Assembly: GCF_000293805.1 (NCBI RefSeq)
Contig: NZ_AMBZ01000008.1
Span: forward strand, 124,001 to 188,000
Reading direction: 5' to 3'
DNA length: 64,000 nucleotides
Origin: Paenibacillus alvei DSM 29
Lineage (GTDB): Bacteria; Bacillota; Bacilli; Paenibacillales; Paenibacillaceae
A program made the position numbers and the translations under genes. The number at the start of each line of letters is the position of its first letter. Within the stretch, counting starts at the first letter, position 1. Under the pieces are notes generated by a model. The model was not told where the DNA came from and did no database searches. It was given only the letters and a program-made list of their open reading frames with translations. Shown here piece by piece: positions 45,658 to 54,363 of this stretch.

Positions 45658-46828
45658 TCAAGTGAATACGATATTTTTGGCCGTAGCCCTGCTTGTACTA
45701 GGAACCTTTTTTGTCAAAAAATCAGGAGTACTGCAAAAGTTTTGTATTCCAGCGCCCGTTGTCGGAGGACTGCTGTTTGCTATCCTAGCTACGATCCTCA
45801 AAACGACAGGACTTTTGGAAATCACATTGGATACTTCGCTCCAAAGCCTATTCATGCTCACGTTCTTCACCACGGTAGGATTGGGTGCAAGCTTTCAACT
45901 TATCAAATTAGGCGGCAAACTGCTCATCATTTACTGGCTTGCCTGCGGATTCCTCGCTTTGGCTCAAAACGTGATCGGGGTTTCCCTCGCCTCGTTATTC
46001 GGCTTACACCCACTGATTGGGATGATGGCGGGGGCCGTATCTATGGAAGGCGGACATGGAGCGGCAAGCGCATTTGGACAAACCATAGAAGATTTGGGAA
46101 TCCACTCGGCATTGTCTATCGGGATCGCGGCAGCTACCTTTGGTCTTATCGCCGGCGGGTTGGTTGGTGGTCCGACGGTTAAATTTTTGATAGCGAAATA
46201 CAATCTGAAGCCAACGGAAACAAATGAAGAAGCAGCGAGCGTAGAAGCTTACGTTCAACCGATAACGACAAATTCCTTCTTCATTCAAGTGCTGCTCATT
46301 ACATTCTGTATGGCGATAGGGACGTATTTGGGAGAGCTGTTCACATCAGCAACAGGCTTTGTCCTTCCCGGATATGTCGGATCCATGTTCGTGGCCGTTA
46401 TCGTCCGCAACCTCGTGGATAAACTGGGTCCGAATGCCATTGACATGAAGAGCATCAACTTGGTTAGTGACGTGACGCTTGGCATCTTTCTGTCTATGGC
46501 GCTTATGAGCATCAAGCTATGGGAAGTGGCGGATCTTGCCCTTCCGATTCTCGCCATCGTGCTTGTACAAGTCCTCTTTATCGTTCTGTTCGGGATTTTC
46601 GTTTTGTTCAAGCTGCTGGGCAAAAACTATGATGCCGCCGTGATGGTCGCCGGGTTCACCGGACATGGCCTCGGCGCCACGCCCAATGCGATGGCCAATA
46701 TGGCTGCGGTAACGGAGCGCTTCGGCCCTTCCCGCAAAGCATACCTAATTGTCCCCATTGTAGGCGCCTTTCTTATCGACGTGTTTGCCGTGCCCATCAT
46801 TATTACGACGCTCAATTTATTTAAATAG
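45641..46828 (+). CDS. gltS: sodium/glutamate symporter (GltS)
   Basis: A 395-residue membrane protein with 10-12 helices and the GltS pattern: LTFFTTVGLGASFQLIKLGG near 70, MAGAVSMEGGHGAASAFG near 120-140 and the second half repeat VMVAGFTGHGLGATPNAMANM near 335-355. It transports glutamate with sodium. Overlap with hutG suggests coupled translation and a shared LysR-dependent promoter. Expected direction is uptake, though the neighbour produces glutamate. Followed by a hairpin terminator. Confidence 0.92.
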   Translation: MTLALNQVNTIFLAVALLVLGTFFVKKSGVLQKFCIPAPVVGGLLFAILATILKTTGLLEITLDTSLQSLFMLTFFTTVGLGASFQLIKLGGKLLIIYWLACGFLALAQNVIGVSLASLFGLHPLIGMMAGAVSMEGGHGAASAFGQTIEDLGIHSALSIGIAAATFGLIAGGLVGGPTVKFLIAKYNLKPTETNEEAASVEAYVQPITTNSFFIQVLLITFCMAIGTYLGELFTSATGFVLPGYVGSMFVAVIVRNLVDKLGPNAIDMKSINLVSDVTLGIFLSMALMSIKLWEVADLALPILAIVLVQVLFIVLFGIFVLFKLLGKNYDAAVMVAGFTGHGLGATPNAMANMAAVTERFGPSRKAYLIVPIVGAFLIDVFAVPIIITTLNLFK

Positions 46829-46856
46829 AATCCTCATATAGCTCATCTACCTTAAC

Positions 46857-46895
46857 AAAACCTCCTGTCCACGATATGTGGAATTGGAGGTTTTT
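46857..46895 (+). terminator. terminator after gltS
   Basis: AAAACCTCC and GGAGGTTTT pair; an inner stem TCCAC/GTGGA is nested. A T run follows. Confidence 0.75.
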
Positions 46896-46921
46896 CTGCT
46901 TTTACATCCGTTTGAGAAAAA

Positions 46922-47260
46922 ATAAAAAGAGACCCCGAACCGACCTTCCACTTCTGGCTGCGCGGCTTGGTAATCCGACAAGTGCAGAGATTTCGGGTCA
47001 AGGGCTGGCGGAGATTCCGTATTTTTGAACGCATCCGTGCCTTCTCTCGGGAAGAGTCTCTTTGGGATCAACCTACTGTGTTGATGAATGGGACGAACCA
47101 AATGATATCGCAGGCAATCCAAAAACTGACCGACAAGCAGCGAACCGTACTTATCCTCCGTTTTTTTCACGACTATACGCTTGAGGAAATACACAGGTTG
47201 ATGCACAAATCCAAGCTGAACAAAATGGAGAAACTCCTAAAACCAGCCTTTTTCGTTTAA
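46922..47260 (+). pseudogene. ECF sigma factor remnant
   Basis: An open frame from about 46922 to 47260 carries FHFWLRGLVIRQVQRFRVK, like the end of region 2/linker of an ECF sigma factor, and IQKLTDKQRTVLILRFFHDY, TLEEIHRLM of region 4. After that an internal deletion joins to LNKMEKLLKP, losing the HTH recognition helix. There is no good start. It is non-functional as a sigma factor by inspection. Confidence 0.5.
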
Positions 47261-47332
47261 ACGGCGCTTAGCATATCCGACAGCCATTAGTCTGGATGAA
47301 CAACTATTTTGTTACATCACATCACGTAGTGG

Positions 47333-47364
47333 TTGACCTTAATACCAGTGTCAGGGTTTATAAT
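47333..47364 (+). promoter_or_regulatory. MerR-type promoter with long spacer
   Basis: TTGACC (47333-47338) and TATAAT (47359-47364) are 20 bases apart. Between and across lies the imperfect palindrome ACCTTAATACC ... GTGTCAGGGT, like the ACC...GGT dyads of MerR-type promoters. It is 33 bases before the MerR gene at 47397. Confidence 0.7.
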
Positions 47365-47396
47365 GAGGAAGAATCATTCGAGAAGGGGATTTTGTC

Positions 47397-47768
47397 ATGA
47401 GAATCGGTGAACTTTCCGCCCGAACTGGCGTTAGCCTTCGCTCGCTGCGATACTATGAGCAGCAGGGCTTACTTGCTCCCGCTAGGCATGCAAATGGCTA
47501 CCGCGAGTATTCACCTCTGGCGGAAGAACAAGTGCGCACTATTCAGTTTTATTTAGGACTTGGACTCTCTACGGAGCAAATCGCTGGATTTTTGCAATGC
47601 GTTCTCAAGAATAAAGAAGCCTTCTGTCAAGAAGTGCTCCCAATCTATGAACAAAAGCTTGCGGAAATCGACGAGCAAATCCATCTTCTTGAATCTATAA
47701 AGTCCAATCTGCAGGAGCGCATCCGCTTTATTTTGAACGAAAGACAAACAACGAACCGGGAGGAATGA
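47397..47768 (+). CDS. MerR family transcriptional regulator
   Basis: A 123-residue protein: MerR HTH (about 2-70; GELSARTGVSLRSLRYYEQ) plus dimerisation helix (about 78-118). One cysteine in QCVLKNKEAFCQE (C70 and C79) could serve in metal or redox sensing. The stop overlaps the start of the thioredoxin gene by 4 bases. It likely activates the long-spacer promoter upstream and thereby its own operon. Confidence 0.9.
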   Translation: MRIGELSARTGVSLRSLRYYEQQGLLAPARHANGYREYSPLAEEQVRTIQFYLGLGLSTEQIAGFLQCVLKNKEAFCQEVLPIYEQKLAEIDEQIHLLESIKSNLQERIRFILNERQTTNREE

Positions 47769-48088
47769 CGATGAGTATGCACGAAGTTAATGAACAATCA
47801 TTTCAGGGATCTATTCGTGAGCAGGGGGTGACCCTTGTTGAATTCGGAGCAACGTGGTGCCCGCCATGTAAAGCGCTTCTGCCCATTCTCGACGAGTTAG
47901 ATCATCAATATGGTGAACAGGTAACCGTACTCAAGGTAGACTGTGACGACTCCCCTGCCATCGCATCCGAATACCGTGTGATGTCTATGCCAACCGTCAT
48001 TATGTTTCACAACGGCGAGCCGGTCGAAAAACTTGTCGGGCTCCGTCCTAAAAGTGTGTATGAAACACTGATCAAGCGGTATGCTTGA
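47765..48088 (+). CDS. thioredoxin
   Basis: A 107-residue cytoplasmic thioredoxin, canonical in length. Active-site ATWCPPCK (C32-C35; CPPC rather than CGPC), cis-proline in SMPTVIMF near 76. It is translationally coupled to the MerR gene upstream. The CPPC sequence makes it slightly more oxidising than CGPC forms (family knowledge). It is a small redox-responsive unit ending in a perfect terminator hairpin. Confidence 0.9.
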   Translation: MTMSMHEVNEQSFQGSIREQGVTLVEFGATWCPPCKALLPILDELDHQYGEQVTVLKVDCDDSPAIASEYRVMSMPTVIMFHNGEPVEKLVGLRPKSVYETLIKRYA

Positions 48089-48110
48089 TATTAGATATCT
48101 GTCTCTGTAG

Positions 48111-48140
48111 AAAGGACAGCACGATATCGTGCTGTCCTTT
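48111..48140 (+). terminator. terminator after the thioredoxin gene
   Basis: AAAGGACAGCACGAT and ATCGTGCTGTCCTTT are perfect complements with no spare loop; the central AT pairs fray to form one. Confidence 0.75.
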
Positions 48141-48344
48141 CCTATGAAGTCAGTTCGATAATTTTTGCGAGATAGAATATGATATTTTTTGTTAATTGAT
48201 ACAAGATTTTAGATATTGTTTTTAAAGATGCTATTTTTATTACTATCGGTTTTTTTGGTATAATTGTGATTTGTTTTATATATTACATTCTGGAATACTT
48301 GTTACTATTTTCACGTAGTGAAAACAATACAGGAGGTAGTAGCA

Positions 48345-49100
48345 ATGAAATTGTTCAAAAAAGGAGCAGTCTTTGTATTCTCTATTGTGTTGTTGTTTAC
48401 GTCTTTAGGTGTTGCTAGTGCTAGTGAAGTTCAGTCTACTGATGTTAATGGAGTGCAAGGTATTGACTGAAATCAATTTTTTGAAGAAAATGTTGTACCA
48501 AAAGAAAAACAGGAGCTACTTAAGGAAAAAGTCAGAAATAATGAATTATGGGACGCATATAAACCCGAATTGCAACAACAAATTCCTGCTGACTTTTTTG
48601 CATTCGAGCCTCAATTAGGTAACCAGGATAAATATTATCGTTTTCCTGATGGTTCTTTCATCTATGTCGGAACGGAGATTGGAACGACAAGTAAGGATCC
48701 TGGAATGATACAACCATTTGGAAGCTCAACAGATCAATATGGAACTACATATTGGGATTTTAAATGCCAAAAAATCGTTGGTACAGCAAGTGCCTATGTA
48801 TACGCAGACTTCTTCTTGGCTTTCGAAGGGAATGGATACAAATCAAAAATCTTTAAATTATATGGTGCAAATGCTTCGGGGTTTGGAGTTACTGGTACTC
48901 CTAGCACAGAAATAATAAGACCGATTGAGGATCTTGAAAAAGAAAGATCCGCTCTGGCTCGTTCCTACTGGTTTGCAAAAACTGATCTTAATTTTTCATG
49001 GGAAGGAAATGGTATAAATACTTCTATTGGAACCACTTGTTCCCTTTGGCTCGGTGCAATAAGAGGAAAATTGTACGTAGACTCGAAACTTCCATATTGA
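48345..49100 (+). pseudogene. secreted protein of unknown function interrupted by an in-frame TGA
   Basis: ATG 48345 behind AGGAGGTAG starts a clear signal peptide (FKKGAVFVFSIVLLFTSLGVA, then SAS). After 41 codons the frame meets TGA (48468-48470) and continues in the same frame, NQFFEENVVPKEKQELLKEK and on to 49100, without any shift. The full product would be 251 residues. The mature part is aromatic and Gly-rich with DKYYRFPDGSFIYVGTEIG and YWDFKCQKIVGTASAYVYA, two cysteines and a beta-rich look. The single-codon interruption could be a point nonsense mutation (TGG or CGA to TGA). A toxin or bacteriocin-like secreted protein is conceivable; family not recognised. Confidence 0.6.
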
Positions 49101-49193
49101 GAAATCTTATATAATTTAGTGGGAGACATTTAAATGTCTCCCTATTACTTTCATAAGTTGCCTTAGATAAATGTGATGAAAAGGAGGGACCGT

Positions 49194-49706
49194 ATGTTTA
49201 GAAAACACTTTGCGTTACCATCATTATGTCTTATTCTAATCGTGGCTACTATTATTCTTTCGTATCAGCAATTTCATTTCCGCCAGGACCCGAAAGTCTA
49301 TAGCTTTACTATTGAGACACCTGACTTACGAATAAAAAACATCGAATTTGTAGTTTATCCAGGTTCAAACTCTGTGTATGTTTCTGATCACGATTTAGAA
49401 ATCATTGGGGAAAATAAACAGTTTTCAAGTGTTGCCTACGGTATATCTATTCATGGAAAAATGATTTTGTCGTTAAGTCAAGCAAATGACCCCTTCACTT
49501 TACCGGATGCTTCTAATGGAAAGATAACCTATACCTCTAGAAATTTAATTCGAGATGTAAAGGTTCGAACTGATGATGAAATTAATATTGAAATCGTATA
49601 TAAAGCAAACGGGGTTACTACTAATAAGGTGAGTACTGTTAAATTAACAAATATAATGAAACCTTTTTCTACAACAGGCGATAATAATAATATCATTCAC
49701 TTATAG
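49194..49706 (+). CDS. hypothetical membrane-anchored protein
   Basis: About 170 residues from ATG 49194, which follows AAAGGAGGGACCGT. One N-terminal helix (about 8-25) and an extracellular beta-rich domain (IETPDLRIKNIEFVVYPG, KITYTSRNLIRDVKV). It is 93 bases after the secreted protein with the in-frame TGA, on the same strand, so the two may form a pair. I do not recognise the family. Confidence 0.5.
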   Translation: MFRKHFALPSLCLILIVATIILSYQQFHFRQDPKVYSFTIETPDLRIKNIEFVVYPGSNSVYVSDHDLEIIGENKQFSSVAYGISIHGKMILSLSQANDPFTLPDASNGKITYTSRNLIRDVKVRTDDEINIEIVYKANGVTTNKVSTVKLTNIMKPFSTTGDNNNIIHL

Positions 49707-49906
49707 ATCACATAAAGATAAATAAAGTTAGAACCTCCTTAGTCACACCCAATTTTTCAGCTTACTTAGATTTAGGGCATGCTAGATAATGTAAAAACTA
49801 ACATGCCCGATTACATTACTTCTCCTTACTTATTCTTGTAAAACCCTCCATTATAACACCAGACCTTTACGTGATGATATCGTGCAAAGATGAGGTGATA
49901 GGATTC

Positions 49907-50668
49907 ATGAATACGTACAAAACAGCAGAAATAGCTCGCAGCATTGGAATCCATCCCAACACTGTGCGGCTTTATGAGGAACTAGGACTTATTCCAAAAG
50001 CGGAACGAAAAGCAAATGGTTACCGTGTTTTTACAGATTTCCATGTGGAGCAGCTTACATTTGTGAGAACAGCTCTACAAGTTGAGGTTTTGCAAAACGG
50101 TCTGCGAAAACAAGCAATTGATATTATTAAGACCTCGTCTGCCAGAAATTTTGACAAAGCTATTCATCTGACAAACCGTTATTACCAACAAATAAAAAGA
50201 GAACAACAAAACGCCGAAGAAGCTATCGCGATTACAAAGAAGCTTTTGTCAGGCGAAAACCAAGAATTAAGTAACACTAACTTAACCAGAAAAGAAACGG
50301 CTGACCTTCTGCAAATCTCAATAGACGTCTTAAGAAATTGGGAATTGAATGGTTTATTGACTGTGAAACGAAAGCAAAATGGGTATCGTGTTTATTCCGA
50401 AGAGGATCTCAGGAGGCTGAAAATTATACGTTCTTTACGCTGCGCAAATTATTCCCTTGCCGCAATTTTGCGGATGCTAAATGCTTTATCCAGTGATCCC
50501 AACGTGGACCTACGAGAGGCAATTGATACACCCGAAGAGACGGACTACATTATCTCTGTATGCGATAAACTGCTTACATCCTTGCAATACGCCGAAAACA
50601 ACGCTCGAATAATGCTCACTCACCTTGAGAAAATGAAAAGGCAATTTACCACAAGCCCTATCCTTTAA
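49907..50668 (+). CDS. double-domain MerR-type regulator
   Basis: About 253 residues from ATG 49907 behind GAGGTGAT. Two MerR-type HTH units in one chain: EIARSIGIHPNTVRLYEELG (about 7-26) and TADLLQISIDVLRNWELNG (about 134-152), each followed by the NGYRV[F/Y] wing, with a helical linker between. Tandem MerR domains in one polypeptide are uncommon. Its 3' end (from 50606) is duplicated at 53515, next to the ABC genes, indicating that it once lay immediately upstream of them as their regulator. Confidence 0.82.
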   Translation: MNTYKTAEIARSIGIHPNTVRLYEELGLIPKAERKANGYRVFTDFHVEQLTFVRTALQVEVLQNGLRKQAIDIIKTSSARNFDKAIHLTNRYYQQIKREQQNAEEAIAITKKLLSGENQELSNTNLTRKETADLLQISIDVLRNWELNGLLTVKRKQNGYRVYSEEDLRRLKIIRSLRCANYSLAAILRMLNALSSDPNVDLREAIDTPEETDYIISVCDKLLTSLQYAENNARIMLTHLEKMKRQFTTSPIL

Positions 50669-50758
50669 CACCAGACTTTGCTCTGGTGTTATTTTATTTA
50701 TGCAAAGAGAGCATTTAGGAAGGATTTGATACCGTGGTAACATCGATCAAGATAGAAA
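50606..50758. repeat. direct repeat R3, copy 1 (merR tail plus start of ABC gene)
   Basis: About 153 bases, roughly 90 percent alike to 53515-53667 by eye. It contains the last MerR codons, a hairpin (AACACCAGA 50667-50675 with TCTGGTGTT 50682-50690), AGCATTTAGGAAGG and a GTG (50734) followed by 11 codons homologous to the ABC ATPase start, then TAA. So a truncated copy of the ABC gene start remains here. Confidence 0.85.
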
Positions 50759-50893
50759 AGGTTATCTAAGTGGTATCGTTCACAAAAAGGCACTCTGGAT
50801 AAGAAGAAAACCGTACTGAGGAATAAGTAAAGGGCTTGCAGGAAAACCTAAATCCGGTAACTTCATTAATTAACAGATCTGGGAGGTTGGCAA

Positions 50894-51610
50894 ATGGCAA
50901 AGTTTTTCGTATTAGCAGTATTATTATTGGTGGCAGGTTGTTCGTCCCATAACAATATGACGCAACAGCAAGTGACTCCTAAACAAACACGAACTTCAAC
51001 TCATGGTCAAACTACTGCGCCAAACTCTGTCCTCACACAGGCATCATCAACAGCTACGTCATGGAAAGAGCGATCTTCCATGACAACAAAAGAAGCACAA
51101 AATGGAATTCCGTTGGATTTATTAGATCTGATTCGAACACCGGATGGAAATCCAGCAAACCAGGCGCCTACAGGAAATCCTGAAAATAAGGAGCCGACAG
51201 GTTCAACAGGATCAGTACAGGAAGGTAATAAAGAAAATAATCTATCCGAATTCGAGCAGCAGGTTCTGGATCTAGTAAATCAAGAAAGGTCTAAAACAGG
51301 ATTAGGTTCCTTGAGTAGGAGTGGAGAATTGTCAAATGTGGCTATGGTCAAGGCACAGGACATGTACAACAACAATTACTTTGATCATATTTCTCCAACA
51401 CATGGATCCCCCTTCGATATGCTGAAGGAATTCGGGGTCACATTCAATACCGCTGGAGAGAACATCGCAAAAGGGCAAACCACCCCTACCCAGGTTATGA
51501 ATGACTGGATGAATAGCCCAGGCCACAGAGCAAATATACTGAATAATAGTTATACCCATATCGGTATTGCTTTTTATAACAACACATGGGTTCAGGTATT
51601 TACTGGATAA
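50894..51610 (+). CDS. CAP-domain (SCP/YkwD-like) lipoprotein
   Basis: A 238-residue protein with lipobox VAGC (Cys16), a long Thr/Ser/Gln/Asn-rich linker (17-115) and a C-terminal CAP domain (about 117-238): FEQQVLDLVNQERSKTGLG, the DMYNNNYFDHISPTHG cavity histidine, GENIAKGQ and WMNSPGHRANIL. These are the CAP signature residues including two histidines and glutamates. It would sit on the outer face of the membrane. It lies inside the segment bounded by direct repeat R3, so it is a passenger in the interrupted MerR-ABC locus. Confidence 0.9.
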   Translation: MAKFFVLAVLLLVAGCSSHNNMTQQQVTPKQTRTSTHGQTTAPNSVLTQASSTATSWKERSSMTTKEAQNGIPLDLLDLIRTPDGNPANQAPTGNPENKEPTGSTGSVQEGNKENNLSEFEQQVLDLVNQERSKTGLGSLSRSGELSNVAMVKAQDMYNNNYFDHISPTHGSPFDMLKEFGVTFNTAGENIAKGQTTPTQVMNDWMNSPGHRANILNNSYTHIGIAFYNNTWVQVFTG

Positions 51611-51637
51611 CGCCTTTCCTCTCCCAACAATAACGTA

Positions 51638-51668
51638 CCAAAAACCCGCAATTTATGCGGGTTTTTGG
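51638..51668 (+). terminator. terminator after the CAP lipoprotein gene
   Basis: CCAAAAACCCGCA and TGCGGGTTTTTGG pair around a short loop. Confidence 0.85.
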
Positions 51669-51805
51669 TGCTTCAGGCTGTCGACATTCTTATTTTTTAC
51701 GAGAATTCTCCTTTTACGAATACTGAAATGAAACCCACGAATCCGCACTCGCTTCGGCAAACTTCACCAGTTCAACTCCACTGTACTTATCCATGCTTTC
51801 GCAAC

Positions 51806-51909
51806 GCTCGCTTCCCCTAAGTATACCTACAGTATGTAATATTGGAAAATATCATCTTACACTGAAAATAGCCCACTCCTCCACCTATTGGCAAGTTGAA
51901 GTTCTCTGA
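51806..51909. repeat. dispersed intergenic repeat R2, copy D
   Basis: Second copy of the element at 28986-29087, in the same orientation, with one extra A in the GGAAAA run and no terminal hairpin. It is inside the 0.4-kb space between the CAP gene and putP; nothing else is seen there. Confidence 0.6.
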
Positions 51910-52035
51910 CGCTCCCAGATAACATTGTACGAACATCCCACTTACAGCCTTCAACTCACTTTCGAAATTCAGGTCAATATGTTAATGTGTTGGTTATACA
52001 TTGAATAAATAATCATTTTTAAACGAGGTGGAACA

Positions 52036-53536
52036 GTGTTAGAAAATACCCCAAAATTGATTGCCATCGTGATATATATGGCAACTATGCTAGGTATAGG
52101 GTGGTATGCTTTCCGAAAAAACGACCAACTTGACGGACTATATGTTAGGGGGACGTTCCTTAGGGCCTGCTGTAACTGCTTTAAGTGCTGGCGCTTCCGA
52201 TATGAGCGGATGGCTCTTAATGGGGCTTCCGGGAGGGATTTACCTAACGGGACTGTCAAATATCTGGATTGCCATTGGCTTATCGGTTGGCGCCTATCTT
52301 AACTGGCTGTTTATTGCCCCACGTTTGCGCACATACACGGAAGTTTCCGGGAATTCCATTACCATTCCGTCGTTTTTGGAAAATCGATTTAAGGATCGCA
52401 CCAAACTTCTGCGGATCGTTTCCTCTATTGTTATCCTAACTTTCTTTACGTTCTATGTTTCCTCAGGTATGGTGGCAGGAGCCGTCTTTTTTGAAAATTC
52501 CTTCTCCCTTCCTTACATAGCGGGGCTGCTCCTCGTTTCCGGAGTGGTTGTAGCCTATACATTGTTTGGGGGCTTTCTTGCGGTCAGTTGGACGGACTTT
52601 GTCCAAGGGCTTATCATGCTGCTTGCCCTTATCCTTGTACCGGTGTTAGCAATGAACGAGACCGGTGGGTTTGCCAACACCGTTGATACAATCAGAGCCA
52701 TAGATCCGTCCCTCCTGGACTTATTTGCCGGTACTACTGCGCTCGGCATCATCTCTGCAGTTGCCTGGGGACTTGGCTATGTTGGACAACCGCATATTAT
52801 CGTCCGCTTTATGGCCATCCGCTCTGTACAAGAGACCAAAACTGCACGACGCATTGGTATGGGCTGGATGGTTGCTTCATTACTTGGCGCTTCATTAACA
52901 GCATTGGTGGGTCTTGCTTTTTTTACACAAACAAATTATACATTGTCTAATCCAGAAGCTGTCTTCATTCAACTTGGACAAATTTTATTCCATCCGTTTA
53001 TTGCCGGACTTGTCCTTGCTGCCGTATTGGCTGCAATCATGAGCACGATTTCTTCTCAGCTCATTGTAACCTCTAGTGCATTAACAGAAGATTTATATAA
53101 GCTGATTCTGCGTAAAAATGCCTCTGACAAAGAACTTGTGTTCTTTGGACGAATGGCTGTTCTAACGATTTCAGTCATCGCCTGCCTGCTTGCGTTGGGC
53201 GGTGAAAACAAAACCATTTTAAGTCTCGTCGCTTATGCCTGGGCCGGTTTTGGCGCTTCCTTTGGCCCCGTTATCCTGTTAAGCCTGTACTGGAGAAAAA
53301 TGACCAATTGGGGCGCCATTGTCGGAATGTTAGCAGGCGCAACAACAGTAATCATTTGGAAAAATATTGATCTGCAAATTACGAAAGATATATACGAAAT
53401 CATTCCCGGATTTATTGTCAACCTTATTGTCAGTATTGCCATAAGCCTATTTACCTATCAACGAGACGAATCAATCGAGAAAGAGTTTGATACCAGCTTG
53501 AAACGGTTACACACGAATGATGCTCGCACACCTTGA
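52036..53536 (+). pseudogene. putP: sodium/proline symporter (PutP-type), one frameshift, altered 3' end
   Basis: GTG 52036 (behind GAGGTGG) begins MLENTPKLIAIVIYMATMLG; the frame breaks at the six A of 52116-52121 (one too many) and continues with NLTDYMLGGRSLGPAVTALS, the classic PutP/SSS sequence, through 13 helices. At its end the last codons (HTNDARTP) come from the merR-derived repeat R3, so the native C-terminus has been replaced at a recombination junction near 53510. It transports proline with sodium. Confidence 0.8.
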
Positions 53537-53667
53537 GAAAATGAAAAAGCAATTACCACAAACCCTACACTTTAACACCAGACTTTGCTCTGGTGTTATT
53601 TTATTTATGCAAAGAGAGCATTTAGGAGGGATTGGATAACGTGGAAACGACGATCAAGGTAGAAAAC
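53515..53667. repeat. direct repeat R3, copy 2
   Basis: It holds the same merR tail, hairpin (53574-53597) and ABC start as copy 1; here the ABC gene is complete. It differs by small indels and about 10 percent of bases. Confidence 0.85.
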
Positions 53668-54363
53668 TTGAGCAAATCTTACGCCAACGTCAAAGCGGTT
53701 GAACATCTAAACCTATCGATTTGTCGTGGTGAAGTATTCGGCTTGCTGGGCGCAAACGGTGCAGGAAAAAGCACCACCATTGAGTGTATATTAGGCACCA
53801 AAAAACAGGACAGCGGTACGGTGGCCATATTGGGAATGAATCCGCAAACGGAACGTAAAAAGCTGTTTGAGAAGGTCGGTGTTCAATTTCAAGAAGCCAA
53901 TTACCAACAGAAAATAAAAGTGTCGGAACTTTGTGAGGTCACTGCATCTCTTTACAAAACCGCTAAGGATTACACGCGCTTGTTACATCAATTTGGACTT
54001 TCCGACAAGCTGAAAAGTCATGTAAGCGAGCTTTCGGGAGGACAGAAGCAACGACTGTTCATCGTTCTTGCGTTAATTCCAAATCCCGAGGTTGTATTTT
54101 TAGACGAGTTGACTACTGGGCTAGATGCGAGAGCAAGACGGGATGTGTGGAAAAGCCTTGCTGATTTAAAAGTAGAAGGGTTAACCATTCTGTTGACCTC
54201 TCACTTTATGGACGAGGTGGAAGCTCTGTGTGACAAAATCATGATTCTTAATAAAGGGAAAAGCATTTTTTGCGGAACCGTACAGGAAGCGATTGCGGCC
54301 AGTCCTCATGAGAAATTTGAGGATGCATATCTTTGGTATACAGATGAGGAGGAAAGAAAATGA
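53641..54363 (+). CDS. ABC transporter ATP-binding protein (drug-efflux type)
   Basis: About 240 residues from GTG 53641 (also conserved in the truncated copy; TTG 53632 is less likely). Walker A GANGAGKST near 38, signature LSGGQKQR near 135 and Walker B VVFLDELTTGLD near 155. The usual Pro after DE is Leu here (DELTTG for DEPTTG). The stop overlaps the permease start (ATGA). Together with the permease it forms an ABC-2 exporter of the DrrA/YhcH kind, originally next to the double MerR regulator. Confidence 0.88.
   Translation: METTIKVENLSKSYANVKAVEHLNLSICRGEVFGLLGANGAGKSTTIECILGTKKQDSGTVAILGMNPQTERKKLFEKVGVQFQEANYQQKIKVSELCEVTASLYKTAKDYTRLLHQFGLSDKLKSHVSELSGGQKQRLFIVLALIPNPEVVFLDELTTGLDARARRDVWKSLADLKVEGLTILLTSHFMDEVEALCDKIMILNKGKSIFCGTVQEAIAASPHEKFEDAYLWYTDEEERK

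Noticed and set aside
46967..47260. Functional ECF sigma factor
   Set aside because: Region 2 is mostly missing and the recognition helix of region 4 is deleted.
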